This document shows, one piece after another, positions 52,912 through 62,414 of a DNA stretch of 64,000 nucleotides. Numbering within the stretch: position 1 is the first letter of the stretch; each line of letters starts with the position of its first letter. A program made the translations under genes and the position numbers. The stretch is from NCBI GenBank assembly GCA_026708085.1, contig JAPOVP010000087.1:1-64000 (forward strand), written 5' to 3'. This stretch comes from Caldilineaceae bacterium. Lineage in GTDB: Bacteria > Chloroflexota > Anaerolineae > Caldilineales > Caldilineaceae. Below the pieces are notes generated by a model. The model saw only the letters and a list, made by a program, of their open reading frames with translations. It did not search any database and was not told the DNA's origin.

Positions 52912-53937
52912 TCATGAAAGCCGGTAAAACGCGCGTGCGTTTGCGCTGCAGATCTTTTCTCGCTGGTCGGCGGTCAGCAGGTCAAGCAGAATGTCCTGGC
53001 TTTCGTGGCAGTGGGGATAGTCACTGGCGTACATGAGCAGGTCTTCGGCGCCGCTCTGTTCGAGAATCTGCGCGAGATGCAGGGGATTGGGCGGCGCGTC
53101 CAAGGGTTGGATGGTGAAACGCAGGTGTGTACGCATGTAATCGGAAGGCGGCCGGCGGACGTAAGGCGTATTGTGGCGCAGTCCCTTCCATTCTTTATCG
53201 ATCCGCCACATCAGTGACGGCAGCCAGGTGAATCCCCCTTCGATGAGGGCGACGCGCAGAGAGGGGAAGCGTTCAAAGGCACCCTCGCAGACCAGGCTGA
53301 TTACCTGGGATTGGAAGACCTGGGCCATGTTGGCGTAGTCTTCGATGAAATAGGAGGGCCAGCCAGTGGGCGTGGGGGGATGGCCGGGGGCGCCGCCGTA
53401 TTGAATGCCGAGGGCAAGGTCGTGTTTGACGGCGGCCGCGTAGATCGGGTCATAGCGGCGATTGCCGTAGGGGGCTTCGGCGCGTACGGGCAGGATTACC
53501 TGCACGAAGCCGGGATGATGGCCCCATCTTTCGATTTCCCTGGCGGCGAGCGGCGGGTTGTGGCTTGGCACAACGATGGATGCCCGCAAGCGGGGCTCTC
53601 TTTCGAGCCAGTGCTCAACTTGCCACTGATTTACTGCCGTGGCCAGAGAGGCGGCGAGGTCCTCGTTACGTACGCTCTGGACGCGATAGGCGCAGTTCAG
53701 TATGCCGATTTCGACGTCGTCGAGGACGCTGGACTGCACTTCTGCCAGGTCAGGTTTGGGGCTGCTGCCCTCGCGAGCGGCGGTGGGGACGTTTTCGGGG
53801 TAGTCGGCTGCGTCGGGGCCGTTGAAGGCCGACTCGCGACAGTAGTCGAGCCAATGGTCCGGCAAGTAGGGATACAAGGTTTCAAGTGCCGGGACCTCGT
53901 TATGGATGTCGCAGTCGATTCGATTCGGTTCAGACAT
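52912..53937 (-). CDS. Amidohydrolase-2 family protein, DxH type, copy B
   Basis: A 341-residue paralog of the preceding protein. It opens with DCDIHNEVP (again DxH), keeps LIEGGFTWLPSLMWRID near 230 and ends with YASDYPHCHES. The IEDYANMAQVFQSQVISLV part is clearly related to copy A. It lacks the N-terminal 45-residue lead of copy A. The substrate is unknown; a ring-opening or decarboxylation product of an aromatic acid is plausible by family. The two copies may act on successive or related substrates. Confidence 0.8.
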   Translation of the reverse strand: MSEPNRIDCDIHNEVPALETLYPYLPDHWLDYCRESAFNGPDAADYPENVPTAAREGSSPKPDLAEVQSSVLDDVEIGILNCAYRVQSVRNEDLAASLATAVNQWQVEHWLEREPRLRASIVVPSHNPPLAAREIERWGHHPGFVQVILPVRAEAPYGNRRYDPIYAAAVKHDLALGIQYGGAPGHPPTPTGWPSYFIEDYANMAQVFQSQVISLVCEGAFERFPSLRVALIEGGFTWLPSLMWRIDKEWKGLRHNTPYVRRPPSDYMRTHLRFTIQPLDAPPNPLHLAQILEQSGAEDLLMYASDYPHCHESQDILLDLLTADQREKICSANARAFYRLS

Positions 53938-54030
53938 CGGAAATGTTGGGCTGGACCTTGTTCGGCATTTACGAAGGTAATCGTACTCGAAATTCAGAGC
54001 GCGGGCAATTTGACGTTGAGGCCCTACGGT

Positions 54031-54924
54031 TCATTCGACAGGCAGACCCCACTCAGCGCGGGCTTTCTCTATCGGAATAAGCTCTTTGATTCCATGAACC
54101 GTGTGGCCTGGGCCTCCTGCGACCCAGCGTTCGTCGGCCGGGTCGCTGGCTGGTTGGAAACGCACGTCACAACTCAGGCGGAAGCGGTTGGTCAAGTTGG
54201 TTGTGGAGGCGTGCATCGTGTGCATGCCGAACAGGATAACATCGCCCATGAAGAATTCGCTTGACTGCCATTCTCCACCGAATTTTTCAACTATCTCCAT
54301 TGGGTCCTTCGTGAACCAGCCGTCGATGCCGTCGCGGTCAACGTCCATGCGGCCATAGGTATCGCGAATTCGTGCGAAGCTGGGCAGGTTGTGTGAGCCC
54401 TTGCAGACCGCGAGCGTACCGTGGTCAACGGTCGTATCGCCCAGTGGAATCCAGACGGTGTGGAGGTTGCCAGAACCCCGGCCCATGTAGACGAAGTCAT
54501 AGTGTGCTCCGGTGTATTGCTCGTTGCCGACGGCGCGCAGCCATTTGTAATCGAATGTGAGTGCGGGCTCGCCGAAATAGGCGGCGAAGAAGTCGAAGAG
54601 TTCGCTGGCCTGAATGGCGGCAAGTACGTCCTCGTGGTAAGCGATCCGTCTCATCTTGGCGCCGCGCCCGCCTCTGGGCATCACGCCTTCGAGGATTGGC
54701 GCGTCAGGGGTAAGGACATGCTGATCGTGCATGTAGTGCAGAATGGTTGACCGTGCCTCTTTCACTTTTTCGCGGTCAATCAGTCCGCGCAGCAGGAGAT
54801 AGCCGTCTTCGGCAAATTGTGCGTGCAGGGCCTGCATGTCGGGCACGAGGTGCTGGCTTTCTTGCAGCGTGCCAAGGGTCCCGTTGGGGTACTGCATATC
54901 CCGATAGCCAAAGCGAATTTTCAT
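54031..54924 (-). CDS. Phytanoyl-CoA dioxygenase family (PhyH) oxygenase
   Basis: A 297-residue Fe(II)/2-oxoglutarate oxygenase. The iron ligands are His141 and Asp143 (GAHYDFVY) and a distal His238 in GMHTMHASTTN, with the 2-oxoglutarate Arg at 247 or 249. The protein is soluble. The C-terminal segment has VRFQPASDPADERWV. The PhyH family hydroxylates many small molecules; the substrate here is unknown. It lies between the amidohydrolase genes and the MFS genes on the minus strand and is probably part of the same catabolic unit. Confidence 0.85.
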   Translation of the reverse strand: MKIRFGYRDMQYPNGTLGTLQESQHLVPDMQALHAQFAEDGYLLLRGLIDREKVKEARSTILHYMHDQHVLTPDAPILEGVMPRGGRGAKMRRIAYHEDVLAAIQASELFDFFAAYFGEPALTFDYKWLRAVGNEQYTGAHYDFVYMGRGSGNLHTVWIPLGDTTVDHGTLAVCKGSHNLPSFARIRDTYGRMDVDRDGIDGWFTKDPMEIVEKFGGEWQSSEFFMGDVILFGMHTMHASTTNLTNRFRLSCDVRFQPASDPADERWVAGGPGHTVHGIKELIPIEKARAEWGLPVE

Positions 54925-54998
54925 TTTTTGGATCCTAATCGTCTCACGGAGAACTGGTTCTCAGAAGCAGCGGGGCAGGTCTTTGCCGGTACAGATGG

Positions 54999-56450
54999 TC
55001 ACCGGACACGTTGGCGAAAATGCCGGACTGCGGGGCCCCGCACCAAGCCCCAGATGCTCATGCCCAGGGCCAGAACGACAAGCGCAATTGCGGCGAATGC
55101 GACATCTTGCAAGGCGGTTGTTTGCGCTGCGGCGGCGGCTTCGGTAACGTCTCCGGCGAGAGTCGGCCCGGCATAGAGATAGACCCGGCTTGCCCAGAGC
55201 GCCCCCAGGGCAGCAACGCCAGAGGTATTCCCCAACGTCCTGCAAATCACGTTGACGCCGCTGACGACTCCCAGCCTATCTCTGGGCACGGAGCCCATCA
55301 CTGCACTATTGTTGGGCGACTGAAAGATGCCCATTCCAAGGCCCAGGGGCAAGACTCTCAAAGCGTAGCCCAGAATCGACGTTTCGGCGGTTAGCGTGCT
55401 GACAGTGTAGCAGCCGTATGCCAGGAATACCAATCCAGCTGTGGCGATCAATCGATAGCCGAAGCGATCTGAAAGCATGCCAGAAACGGGCGAGGCCAGG
55501 CCGAAAAAGAACATCGTAACTGTCAACAGAAGGCCGACAACTGTAGGGTCCAGTTTCAGCAGGTTGGTCAGATAGAAAGGGAGGAGCAGCGAAATGCCGC
55601 CAGAAACGATGAAACTGATCAACCGCATCGAAAGATTGAGGTTGAACAGGGAGTTACGAAATAGAGACAGGTCGAGGAGCGGCTGGTTTGCGCTCAACCC
55701 TGTGCGGATAAACAGGAAAAACATTAGCAGAGAGAGAGCCATTAGGCCCAGCATAGCAGGGGACCGGAAGCCTATCCGCTCGCCGAAGGTAAGGAACAGC
55801 ATGAGTGCCAGCAGACCTGTGGAGAAGGTTTGGAAGCCGAACCAATCAAATTCCTGGCGCCCTACGGGGCGGGGATCCGGCAAATAGCGCCACGCCAGAA
55901 TGAAACTGATGCAACCGATCGGAGGGCCAACGAAGAATATCCAGCGCCAAGAGAGGTATTCGAGGAGAGCGCCCCCTAAGATGGGGCCGGCGATACCACC
56001 GACCGAGACAGTGGCGCTGAAGAGGCCAAGAGCTTTGCCGCGTTCGGAGGCCGGGAACGTTTCGGTCACGATGCCCATACTCAGGGCAGTTGCAAATGCG
56101 CCGCCAATGGCCTGAAGGACACGGAAAAACAGGAGGAACTGGATATTGGGAGCAAGCCCAGCAAGTACGGAGCTGACGGCAAATGCGATGGTGCCGCTGA
56201 GGAGGATGGGCTTCTTGCCCACCATGTCTCCCAGCCTGCCCACGCCCAGCATGATCGCGGTTTGCGTGAGGGAAAAGGAGAGCACGACCCACTGAACGAG
56301 CGCAAAGTCGACGTCAAATTCGGTTATGAGCGCCGGCAACACTACCCTGACGACGCCGCCGTCGAATGAGGCGAGAAAGATTCCTGAACCGAGTGCGGCG
56401 AAGATATGCCACTTGCGCTCGACGAAGAGGTTCTCTGTTGACTTTGCCAT
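54999..56450 (-). CDS. MFS transporter, DHA2-like, tandem copy 1
   Basis: A 483-residue polytopic transporter with about 14 transmembrane segments. Motif A is GRLGDMVGKKP near 67-77. The first helix keeps an acidic residue (LASFDGGVVRVVLP). FRVLQAIGGAFATALSMGI and SPNNSAVMGSVP are shared with the next copies. It probably exports small molecules with protons. The start is the ATG at 56450, since the longer frame to 56720 is basic and unlike the family. It has two neighbours of similar sequence and size. Confidence 0.87.
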   Translation of the reverse strand: MAKSTENLFVERKWHIFAALGSGIFLASFDGGVVRVVLPALITEFDVDFALVQWVVLSFSLTQTAIMLGVGRLGDMVGKKPILLSGTIAFAVSSVLAGLAPNIQFLLFFRVLQAIGGAFATALSMGIVTETFPASERGKALGLFSATVSVGGIAGPILGGALLEYLSWRWIFFVGPPIGCISFILAWRYLPDPRPVGRQEFDWFGFQTFSTGLLALMLFLTFGERIGFRSPAMLGLMALSLLMFFLFIRTGLSANQPLLDLSLFRNSLFNLNLSMRLISFIVSGGISLLLPFYLTNLLKLDPTVVGLLLTVTMFFFGLASPVSGMLSDRFGYRLIATAGLVFLAYGCYTVSTLTAETSILGYALRVLPLGLGMGIFQSPNNSAVMGSVPRDRLGVVSGVNVICRTLGNTSGVAALGALWASRVYLYAGPTLAGDVTEAAAAAQTTALQDVAFAAIALVVLALGMSIWGLVRGPAVRHFRQRVR

Positions 56451-56665
56451 CGCGTGCGGGAGACCACACCTTTTCGGTAGGATGAGCAGAACGGACCCAA
56501 GGCCGCTGCCAAGCGAATCAGTCGGAAGGTAACACGGTGAAATTGTTGATTGCCCGCAGACTTCGGCTGGCAATCGGCGACGCGAAACGGTTCGGCGGGC
56601 ATGTTTGGCGAACGGGGATTGCGGACCCGCCAGGTAGACCGAAGATTTGCCGGCGCGCGGCCTGG

Positions 56666-58117
56666 TCAGAGTCCACTCTGGACTCTCTGTAGCGGGGCCC
56701 GGGCTTCCAGGATACCCCATACACTCAGAATGAGAGCGACAATGACAATGGCGAGTGCGGCAAGGGTGACGTCGCGCAGACCGGCAATCTGGATGGCGGC
56801 GGCAGCTTCGGTGACACCACCAATGTAGTCAGGTCCTGCATGTGCAGTAACACGGCTTGCCCAGAGAGCCCCCAAGGCGGCGATGCCGGAAGTACGCCCC
56901 AGTGTGCGGGCGATGACGTTGATGCCGCTGGCGACGCCGAGACGTTCGCGGGGCACGGAGCCCATTACGGCACTGTTGTTTGGGGATTGAAACATTCCCA
57001 TGCCCAGACCCAAGGTGGACACGCGCAGAACGTAGCCGAGAATTGACGTGTCAACGCTGAGCGTGCTGACAGCGTAGCAGCCGATGGCCATCAGAATCAG
57101 TCCTGCGCCGGCGATGCGCCTGTATCCGAAGCGATCGGAAAGGATGCCGGCGACCGGGGAGGCGACCCCGAACGAGATCCATGATGTGGTCAGAAGGAGG
57201 CCCACTAAGACGGGCTCCATCTGAAGCACATTTGTGAGGTAGAAAGGTAGAAGCAGGTAAACGCCTCCGAGAACAATAAAGCTGATGAGGCGCATGGACA
57301 GATTAAGGCTGAACTGTATGTTCCTGAAGATTGCCAGATTGAGGAGCGGATCCTTCACGCGTCGTTCCGTACGCATGAACAGAGCGAAGGCCAGCAGCGA
57401 AAGTACAAACAGTCCCATCATGGCAGGAGAGCGGTAGCCTGCGCGCTGACCGAAAGTCAGAAAAAGCATGAGGGTCAGGAGACTGGCAGCCAGAGAAACC
57501 GAGCCTGTCCAGTCGAAGCGCTGGCGGCCAGTGGGGGCGGAAACCGGCATGTAGCGCCACGCAAGGTAGAAGCTGACACAACTTATGGGAATACCAATGA
57601 AAAAGATCCAGCGCCACGACAGGAAGTCCAGCAGTAACCCACCCAAGAAGGGTCCGGCTATGCCGCCCAGTGAGACACTGGCGCTGAACACGCCGAGCGC
57701 TTTGCCGCGTTCGGAAGCGGGGAAGATTTCTGTCAAGATACCCATGCTGAGGGCGGTTGCAAAGGCACCACCGATGGCCTGGAGAACGCGAAAGAGGAGG
57801 AGGAGCTCGATATTTGGCGCCAGGCCTGCAAGGACCGAACCGACCACAAAGGCGACGGTTCCGCCGAGAAACACCGGCTTCTTTCCAATCATATCTCCCA
57901 GCCGTCCTACGCTCAGGACAATTGCTGTTTTTGTAAGCGTAAAGGAAAGAACGACCCACTGAACGAGCGTGAAGCCGACTTGAAGTTCGGTCACCAGGGT
58001 GGGGAGAATGACGGCAACGATGCTGATTTCCAAGGAGTCCACGAAGACGCCGGTGCCGAGCGCGCCGAAGATGAGCCACCTTTGCCTGGGGGTAAGAGTG
58101 TCAGCAAGATTAGTCAT
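56666..58117 (-). CDS. MFS transporter, DHA2-like, tandem copy 2
   Basis: A 483-residue transporter of the same family and equal length to copy 1. It has GRLGDMIGKKP, the TM4-5 string FRVLQAIGGAFATALSMGI and SPNNSAVMGSVP. In the first helix the acidic position is Glu (FVDSLEISIVAVILP). It differs throughout from copy 1, so duplication is not recent at the DNA level. The ATG at 58117 is the first, with the family start MTNLADTLTPRQRW. It is 215 bases from the start of copy 1. Confidence 0.88.
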   Translation of the reverse strand: MTNLADTLTPRQRWLIFGALGTGVFVDSLEISIVAVILPTLVTELQVGFTLVQWVVLSFTLTKTAIVLSVGRLGDMIGKKPVFLGGTVAFVVGSVLAGLAPNIELLLLFRVLQAIGGAFATALSMGILTEIFPASERGKALGVFSASVSLGGIAGPFLGGLLLDFLSWRWIFFIGIPISCVSFYLAWRYMPVSAPTGRQRFDWTGSVSLAASLLTLMLFLTFGQRAGYRSPAMMGLFVLSLLAFALFMRTERRVKDPLLNLAIFRNIQFSLNLSMRLISFIVLGGVYLLLPFYLTNVLQMEPVLVGLLLTTSWISFGVASPVAGILSDRFGYRRIAGAGLILMAIGCYAVSTLSVDTSILGYVLRVSTLGLGMGMFQSPNNSAVMGSVPRERLGVASGINVIARTLGRTSGIAALGALWASRVTAHAGPDYIGGVTEAAAAIQIAGLRDVTLAALAIVIVALILSVWGILEARAPLQRVQSGL

Positions 58118-58221
58118 GAATCATAGAGTGATCGAAGGTTCACGCGTCGGTCGCCGGAGGCACTGTATCCCGGTCAGAGGGGGCTGGGCTGCGCAGACGC
58201 GATCGTATGCCATTGAGCCGC

Positions 58222-59661
58222 CTACGATGAAGCCCGTACTGGGCGTGACGCCGTACGGGAATGCAGCGTTTCCCACGCGATCAGCGCCAAGGTGACGCCG
58301 ATCAGGACTAAGGCGGCGTAGGAGACGCTCTGGAGTGCCGCGATCTGGGCAGCAGGTGCGGCCTCGGTGACGACGCCGTTGAATTCCGGCCCGGCTTTGA
58401 CTTGCACGCGGTGGGCCCAGAGGGTACCCAGTACGGCTACGCCGGCGGCGCGTCCTAGAAAGCGTCCAATCGTGTTGGTGCCGCTGGCAATACCGAGCCG
58501 CTCGAGCGGCACGGAGCCCATAACCCCGCTGTTTGTAGGCGAATGCGAGATTCCAAAGCCCAAGGCTACAGGTGCGACGCGCAGAACGAAATCCAGAGCC
58601 GAACTTGAGGCATTGAGTGTGCCAACAGTGTAGCTGCCGAGGGCGAGAATGGCCAAGCCCACACCGGCAACGGGGCGGAACCCGAACCGATCTGTAAGCG
58701 CGCCGGAAACGAGGACGGCCACGCCGAAACAGACCCAGAAGGCTGTGAGGAGCAGGCCGGCAAGCAAGGGCTCGATCAGCAGGATGTCCACGAGATAGAA
58801 GGGAAAAAGAAACCACAGACCACCAATCGTGATGTTGGTGAGGATCCGTATCGACAGGTTTACATTGAATTGCGGGCTGCTGAACAGGGACAGGTCGAGA
58901 AGTGGTTCCTTTACCCGCGCCTCATTGCGGACGAACTGCCAAAACGAGTAGATTGAGACGGCGAACAACGCCAGCATGGTAGGAGAACGGAAGCCTAGGC
59001 GGTTGCCGAAGGTCAGGCAGAGCATGAGTGTCAGGAGACCCGTAAACAGCAGGAAAGAGCCTTCCCAGTCGAAACCCTGCCGGCCGGTTGGGCGAGACGC
59101 GGGCAGATAGCGCCAGGCCAGTATGAGGCTAATCAGGCTGAATGGTTGCGCTACGAAAAAGATCCAGCGCCACGACAGGGCGCCAAAGATGAAGCCCCCC
59201 ATCATGGGCCCGATGATACTGCCAGCCGCGAAGATGGCACCGAATACGCCCAACGCTTTGCCCCGCTCTGCAGGGGGGAAGGTCTCGATCACAATGCCAT
59301 AGTTCAGAGCGATTGCGAATGCCGCGCCGATTGCCTGCAGCACGCGAAAGAGAATCAGCAGTTCGATAGTTGGCGCGAGACCGGGGAGGATCGAGGTGAC
59401 CATAAAGGCGATAGTGCCGCCGAGGAAGACAGGTCGCTTGCCGAGCATATCCCCCAATCGACCCACTATGGGCATAACCGAGACTTGGACGAGCGTATAG
59501 GACAAGAGCACCCACTGACCGGTGGCAAAGTTGATTCTGAATTCGCGCACGATATCGGGTAGAACGACGGCTGCGGAATTGAAAATGAGCGAAGCCATAA
59601 AGATGACGCCGGCCAGCGCGGCCAGAATCCTCCATTTGTGCTCGTTTGAAGTCGTGTCCAA
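58222..59661 (-). CDS. MFS transporter, DHA2-like, tandem copy 3
   Basis: A 479-residue transporter, the most divergent of the three. Motif A is GRLGDMLGKRP, and the string is FRVLQAIGAAFAIALNYGI. The first helix reads FMASLIFNSAAVVLP and has no acidic residue at the place used by the others. The frame is open from a GTG at 59724, but GAGGT seven bases before the TTG at 59661 and the equal family length favour that start. It stands first in transcription order of the three. The substrate is unknown. Confidence 0.84.
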   Translation of the reverse strand: MDTTSNEHKWRILAALAGVIFMASLIFNSAAVVLPDIVREFRINFATGQWVLLSYTLVQVSVMPIVGRLGDMLGKRPVFLGGTIAFMVTSILPGLAPTIELLILFRVLQAIGAAFAIALNYGIVIETFPPAERGKALGVFGAIFAAGSIIGPMMGGFIFGALSWRWIFFVAQPFSLISLILAWRYLPASRPTGRQGFDWEGSFLLFTGLLTLMLCLTFGNRLGFRSPTMLALFAVSIYSFWQFVRNEARVKEPLLDLSLFSSPQFNVNLSIRILTNITIGGLWFLFPFYLVDILLIEPLLAGLLLTAFWVCFGVAVLVSGALTDRFGFRPVAGVGLAILALGSYTVGTLNASSSALDFVLRVAPVALGFGISHSPTNSGVMGSVPLERLGIASGTNTIGRFLGRAAGVAVLGTLWAHRVQVKAGPEFNGVVTEAAPAAQIAALQSVSYAALVLIGVTLALIAWETLHSRTASRPVRASS

Positions 59662-59734
59662 GGACGGTACCTCAATTCTTGAGAGAGGGGATGGTCCAGG
59701 CCGCTCAGGGCTGGGAGGCCTCACCTGGGCCGGG

Positions 59735-61480
59735 CTAATCCGATTGCGCTGCGCGGCGTGTGATTGTCAGCAGAGTGGCGGGCTGGATAGCTCGACCATC
59801 TATCAGTGAGAGGACGCGGTCCGGCCAGCGCACCTCCAGCATGATGATTCTGCTTTCGGGTGGCATTCCGAAGTGTTGGCGGGCGCTGCGGCCAGACAGG
59901 TAGCCGCCGGCGGCGTGCACGCTGCGGCGATAGATGCCGGTCGAGGTATGGAGGAGGAGTTCGGCACCCAGCGCGCGTGTGTTGCCGCTGCCTGGCTGGC
60001 GCAGATCGACGAGCAGGGACCGGCCGCTGCACAGTTGGTTTTCGAAGATTTGGGACGGGGAACGGAGGTTGTTGATAAGCACATCGAGATCGCCGTCGCC
60101 GTCGAAGTCGGCCATGCTCATGCCGCGGCCGCCGGCGGTGCTGTTGAGCTTCCATTCGGGGGCGGGGGTGAAGCGGTTGCCGCCGTCGTTGCGATAGGCC
60201 TGATTTTCCTCGACCAGTTCATCGCCCGGCAGGTGGCGGAAGATCTCCATTGCGGTCATACCGTTGACAACGTACAGATCGAGCAGGCCGTCCTGGTCGA
60301 TGTCGCCGAATTGGGCGGACCAACTCCAGCCGCTAAAGGGGATCTGCCAAGCCTCGGCCTGGTCAGACCAGGCATCGCCCTGCCGTTCCTGGAGGACGTT
60401 GGCCATGACCTGGGGGGCGTCGTCGGGGCTGGGGGGCGGCATTGTCTCCATTACGGGCAGCCACTGGCGCATGATTTCGGGTTCTTCAGAGTAGGGGTGC
60501 ATGTCGGCGGCGAACAGCTCCAGCTGGCCGTCGTTGTCGATGTCGCCGGTGTCGAAGCTCATTGTGCTGAAAGTGGTCGTGGCAAACGGTTCGGCTTCGA
60601 GCCAACTGCCGCCGCGCTGGTTGAGGAAGACGGCGTCATGCACGTCGAAATCGTTGCCCACGAGAATGTCGATGCGACGGTCGCCGTTCAGGTCCTGTAG
60701 TTGCAGCGCCAGGCCCTGTGAACGGGAGGCAAGGCGCGTGGGCCAGAAGCGACCGTTCTCATTCTTGTAGACAAACACGCCGTTCTGGTCGGTTGCGTCC
60801 AGCGCGCGCCTGCCGATCTGCTTCTCCAGGGAGGCGTCATAGGAAGCGGTAACCAGATCGAGGTCACCGTCGGCGTCCAGGTCGCCCCATTGCAGCGAAT
60901 AGGCGAAGCCATCGACACCCTGAAGGCGCGCCGGCTCCTGTTCGCTTGTGAACGGGGGGGACCCTTCCTCGCCGCCACTGTTGCGCCAGTAGAGGAGGAT
61001 GCCGGAGCGGCTGGTTGCAGTGATGTCCAGCCAGCCATCCCCGTCTACGTCAACAAGCGCGAGCCCACGCAGGCTGCCGTCGAGGAGGAGCTGCGGGCGG
61101 AACTGCCAATTGCCTTCGTTCCAGAAGATCTGGTTGGGGCCGAGCAGATTGGCGAGGACGAAGTCTTCGTCGCCGTCGTTGTCGAGGTCGCCGACGGCGA
61201 GGCCAGCGCCGTTGCTGGTGAAGTAGGTGACGCGTTCGAAGGCGGTGCCGGTTACATGGGGGAGTTCATGTTCAGCGAAGCTGCCGGTGCAAGGGCGAGA
61301 TTGCGCGCCGGATTGCGCGGCGGAGGCGGTACGGGGATTCAATGGGTTTACTGTGATGCTGAGTGAGTCTGAGAGCGCACTGTAGAAAGTCGAGCCTTGC
61401 AGGTTGTCAAAGTCGAGACCTGCTGAACAGGCGCAGAGGAGAAGTGCTGCGACAAGAAGGGCAGGAAAGATAGTGCGCAT
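59735..61480 (-). CDS. CRTAC1/ASPIC-UnbV-type FG-GAP repeat lipoprotein
   Basis: A 581-residue exported protein. A lipobox-like LLLCAC ends the signal at about residues 14-18. About six FG-GAP/VCBS calcium-binding repeats follow, with DLDNDGDEDF, DVDGDGWLDI, DLDADGDLDL, DLNGDRRIDI, DIDNDGQLEL, DIDQDGLLDL and DFDGDGDLDV loops forming a beta-propeller. The C-terminal ASPIC/UnbV domain is VHAAGGYLSGRSARQHFGMP. Such proteins are found on cell surfaces in adhesion or matrix roles. It precedes the MFS genes and follows the ABC genes on the minus strand. Confidence 0.86.
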   Translation of the reverse strand: MRTIFPALLVAALLLCACSAGLDFDNLQGSTFYSALSDSLSITVNPLNPRTASAAQSGAQSRPCTGSFAEHELPHVTGTAFERVTYFTSNGAGLAVGDLDNDGDEDFVLANLLGPNQIFWNEGNWQFRPQLLLDGSLRGLALVDVDGDGWLDITATSRSGILLYWRNSGGEEGSPPFTSEQEPARLQGVDGFAYSLQWGDLDADGDLDLVTASYDASLEKQIGRRALDATDQNGVFVYKNENGRFWPTRLASRSQGLALQLQDLNGDRRIDILVGNDFDVHDAVFLNQRGGSWLEAEPFATTTFSTMSFDTGDIDNDGQLELFAADMHPYSEEPEIMRQWLPVMETMPPPSPDDAPQVMANVLQERQGDAWSDQAEAWQIPFSGWSWSAQFGDIDQDGLLDLYVVNGMTAMEIFRHLPGDELVEENQAYRNDGGNRFTPAPEWKLNSTAGGRGMSMADFDGDGDLDVLINNLRSPSQIFENQLCSGRSLLVDLRQPGSGNTRALGAELLLHTSTGIYRRSVHAAGGYLSGRSARQHFGMPPESRIIMLEVRWPDRVLSLIDGRAIQPATLLTITRRAAQSD

Positions 61481-61499
61481 ATTTGGCCGCTTTTGCTTC

Positions 61500-62414
61500 C
61501 TAGCCTTTCATTCCCGTCAGCGAGATTCCTTCGATGAAAGTACGCTGGGCGAAGAAGAAAGTTACGATGATTGGGAGGGCGACGAGTGTACTCACGGCCA
61601 TCAGGTAGGGGATGCCGTTGCTGAAATTTCCGACGTCGTTGGCACGTCGGGACAGTTGTTCAATTCCCAGAGCAAGAGGGTAGCGATTCTCGTCACGCAA
61701 ATAGATCAGCGGACCCAGGTAATCATTCCAGGCCCAAAGGAATCGGAAGAGGGCGACGACGGCGAGGGCCGGTTTGGTGAGTGGGAGGATGATGCGGAAG
61801 AGAATGCCAAATTCGCTGGCGCCATCGATGCGGGCGGCGTCGGAGAGTTCCTCGGGAAGGGTCATGAAGAACTGACGCAGCAGGAATACGATGTATGGAT
61901 GGCTGAAAAGCGCGGGCACGACCAACGGACGGTAGGTGTCCAGCCAGCCCAGCCACTTAAATGTGATAAACAACGGGACCATGGTCACTGCCCAGGGCAG
62001 CATCATGGTCATTACCACGAGCCAGAAGATGGTATCCCGCCCCGGCCAGCGGATGCGAGAGAAGCCATAGGCAACGATAGTGGAGGAGAGCACGGTAAAC
62101 GCGACGGCAGGTACGGTATAGAAGACAACCGAATTGACGGCGTACTGTGTAAAAGGAAGGATTTGCCAGCCGTTGATGAAGTTTTCGGGATGGATAGGAA
62201 AGGGCAACAGGATCGGCGGCATCGTGTAAACTTGCGAGTCTACTTTCAGCGCCGAGCTGATCATCCAATAGAGAGGGAAGGCGAAGCTGAGTGTGAGAGG
62301 GACCAGCACCGCGTACTTAATGACTTCAAGCAGGATCGTCTGCCAGCGATTGCCTGTGTCACGGTAATGGCGCGGAACAGGCCTCGTTGTGCTCTCCGAA
62401 GCGATGGTGGTCAT
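61500..62414 (-). CDS. Sugar ABC transporter permease, MalG type
   Basis: A 304-residue inner-membrane subunit with about six transmembrane helices. The EAA loop is EELSDAARIDGASEFGILFR near 197-216, which docks with the ATPase. It forms a heterodimer with the product of the gene just upstream; the two overlap by 4 bases (ATGA). The binding protein is farther upstream at the window edge. No ATPase gene is in the window, so a shared MsmK-like ATPase may serve. Confidence 0.9.
   Translation of the reverse strand: MTTIASESTTRPVPRHYRDTGNRWQTILLEVIKYAVLVPLTLSFAFPLYWMISSALKVDSQVYTMPPILLPFPIHPENFINGWQILPFTQYAVNSVVFYTVPAVAFTVLSSTIVAYGFSRIRWPGRDTIFWLVVMTMMLPWAVTMVPLFITFKWLGWLDTYRPLVVPALFSHPYIVFLLRQFFMTLPEELSDAARIDGASEFGILFRIILPLTKPALAVVALFRFLWAWNDYLGPLIYLRDENRYPLALGIEQLSRRANDVGNFSNGIPYLMAVSTLVALPIIVTFFFAQRTFIEGISLTGMKG

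Noticed and set aside
53311-54264. A 317-residue frame on the plus strand across amidohydrolase B and PhyH.
   Set aside because: It crosses two recognised genes in antisense and is a codon-bias shadow.
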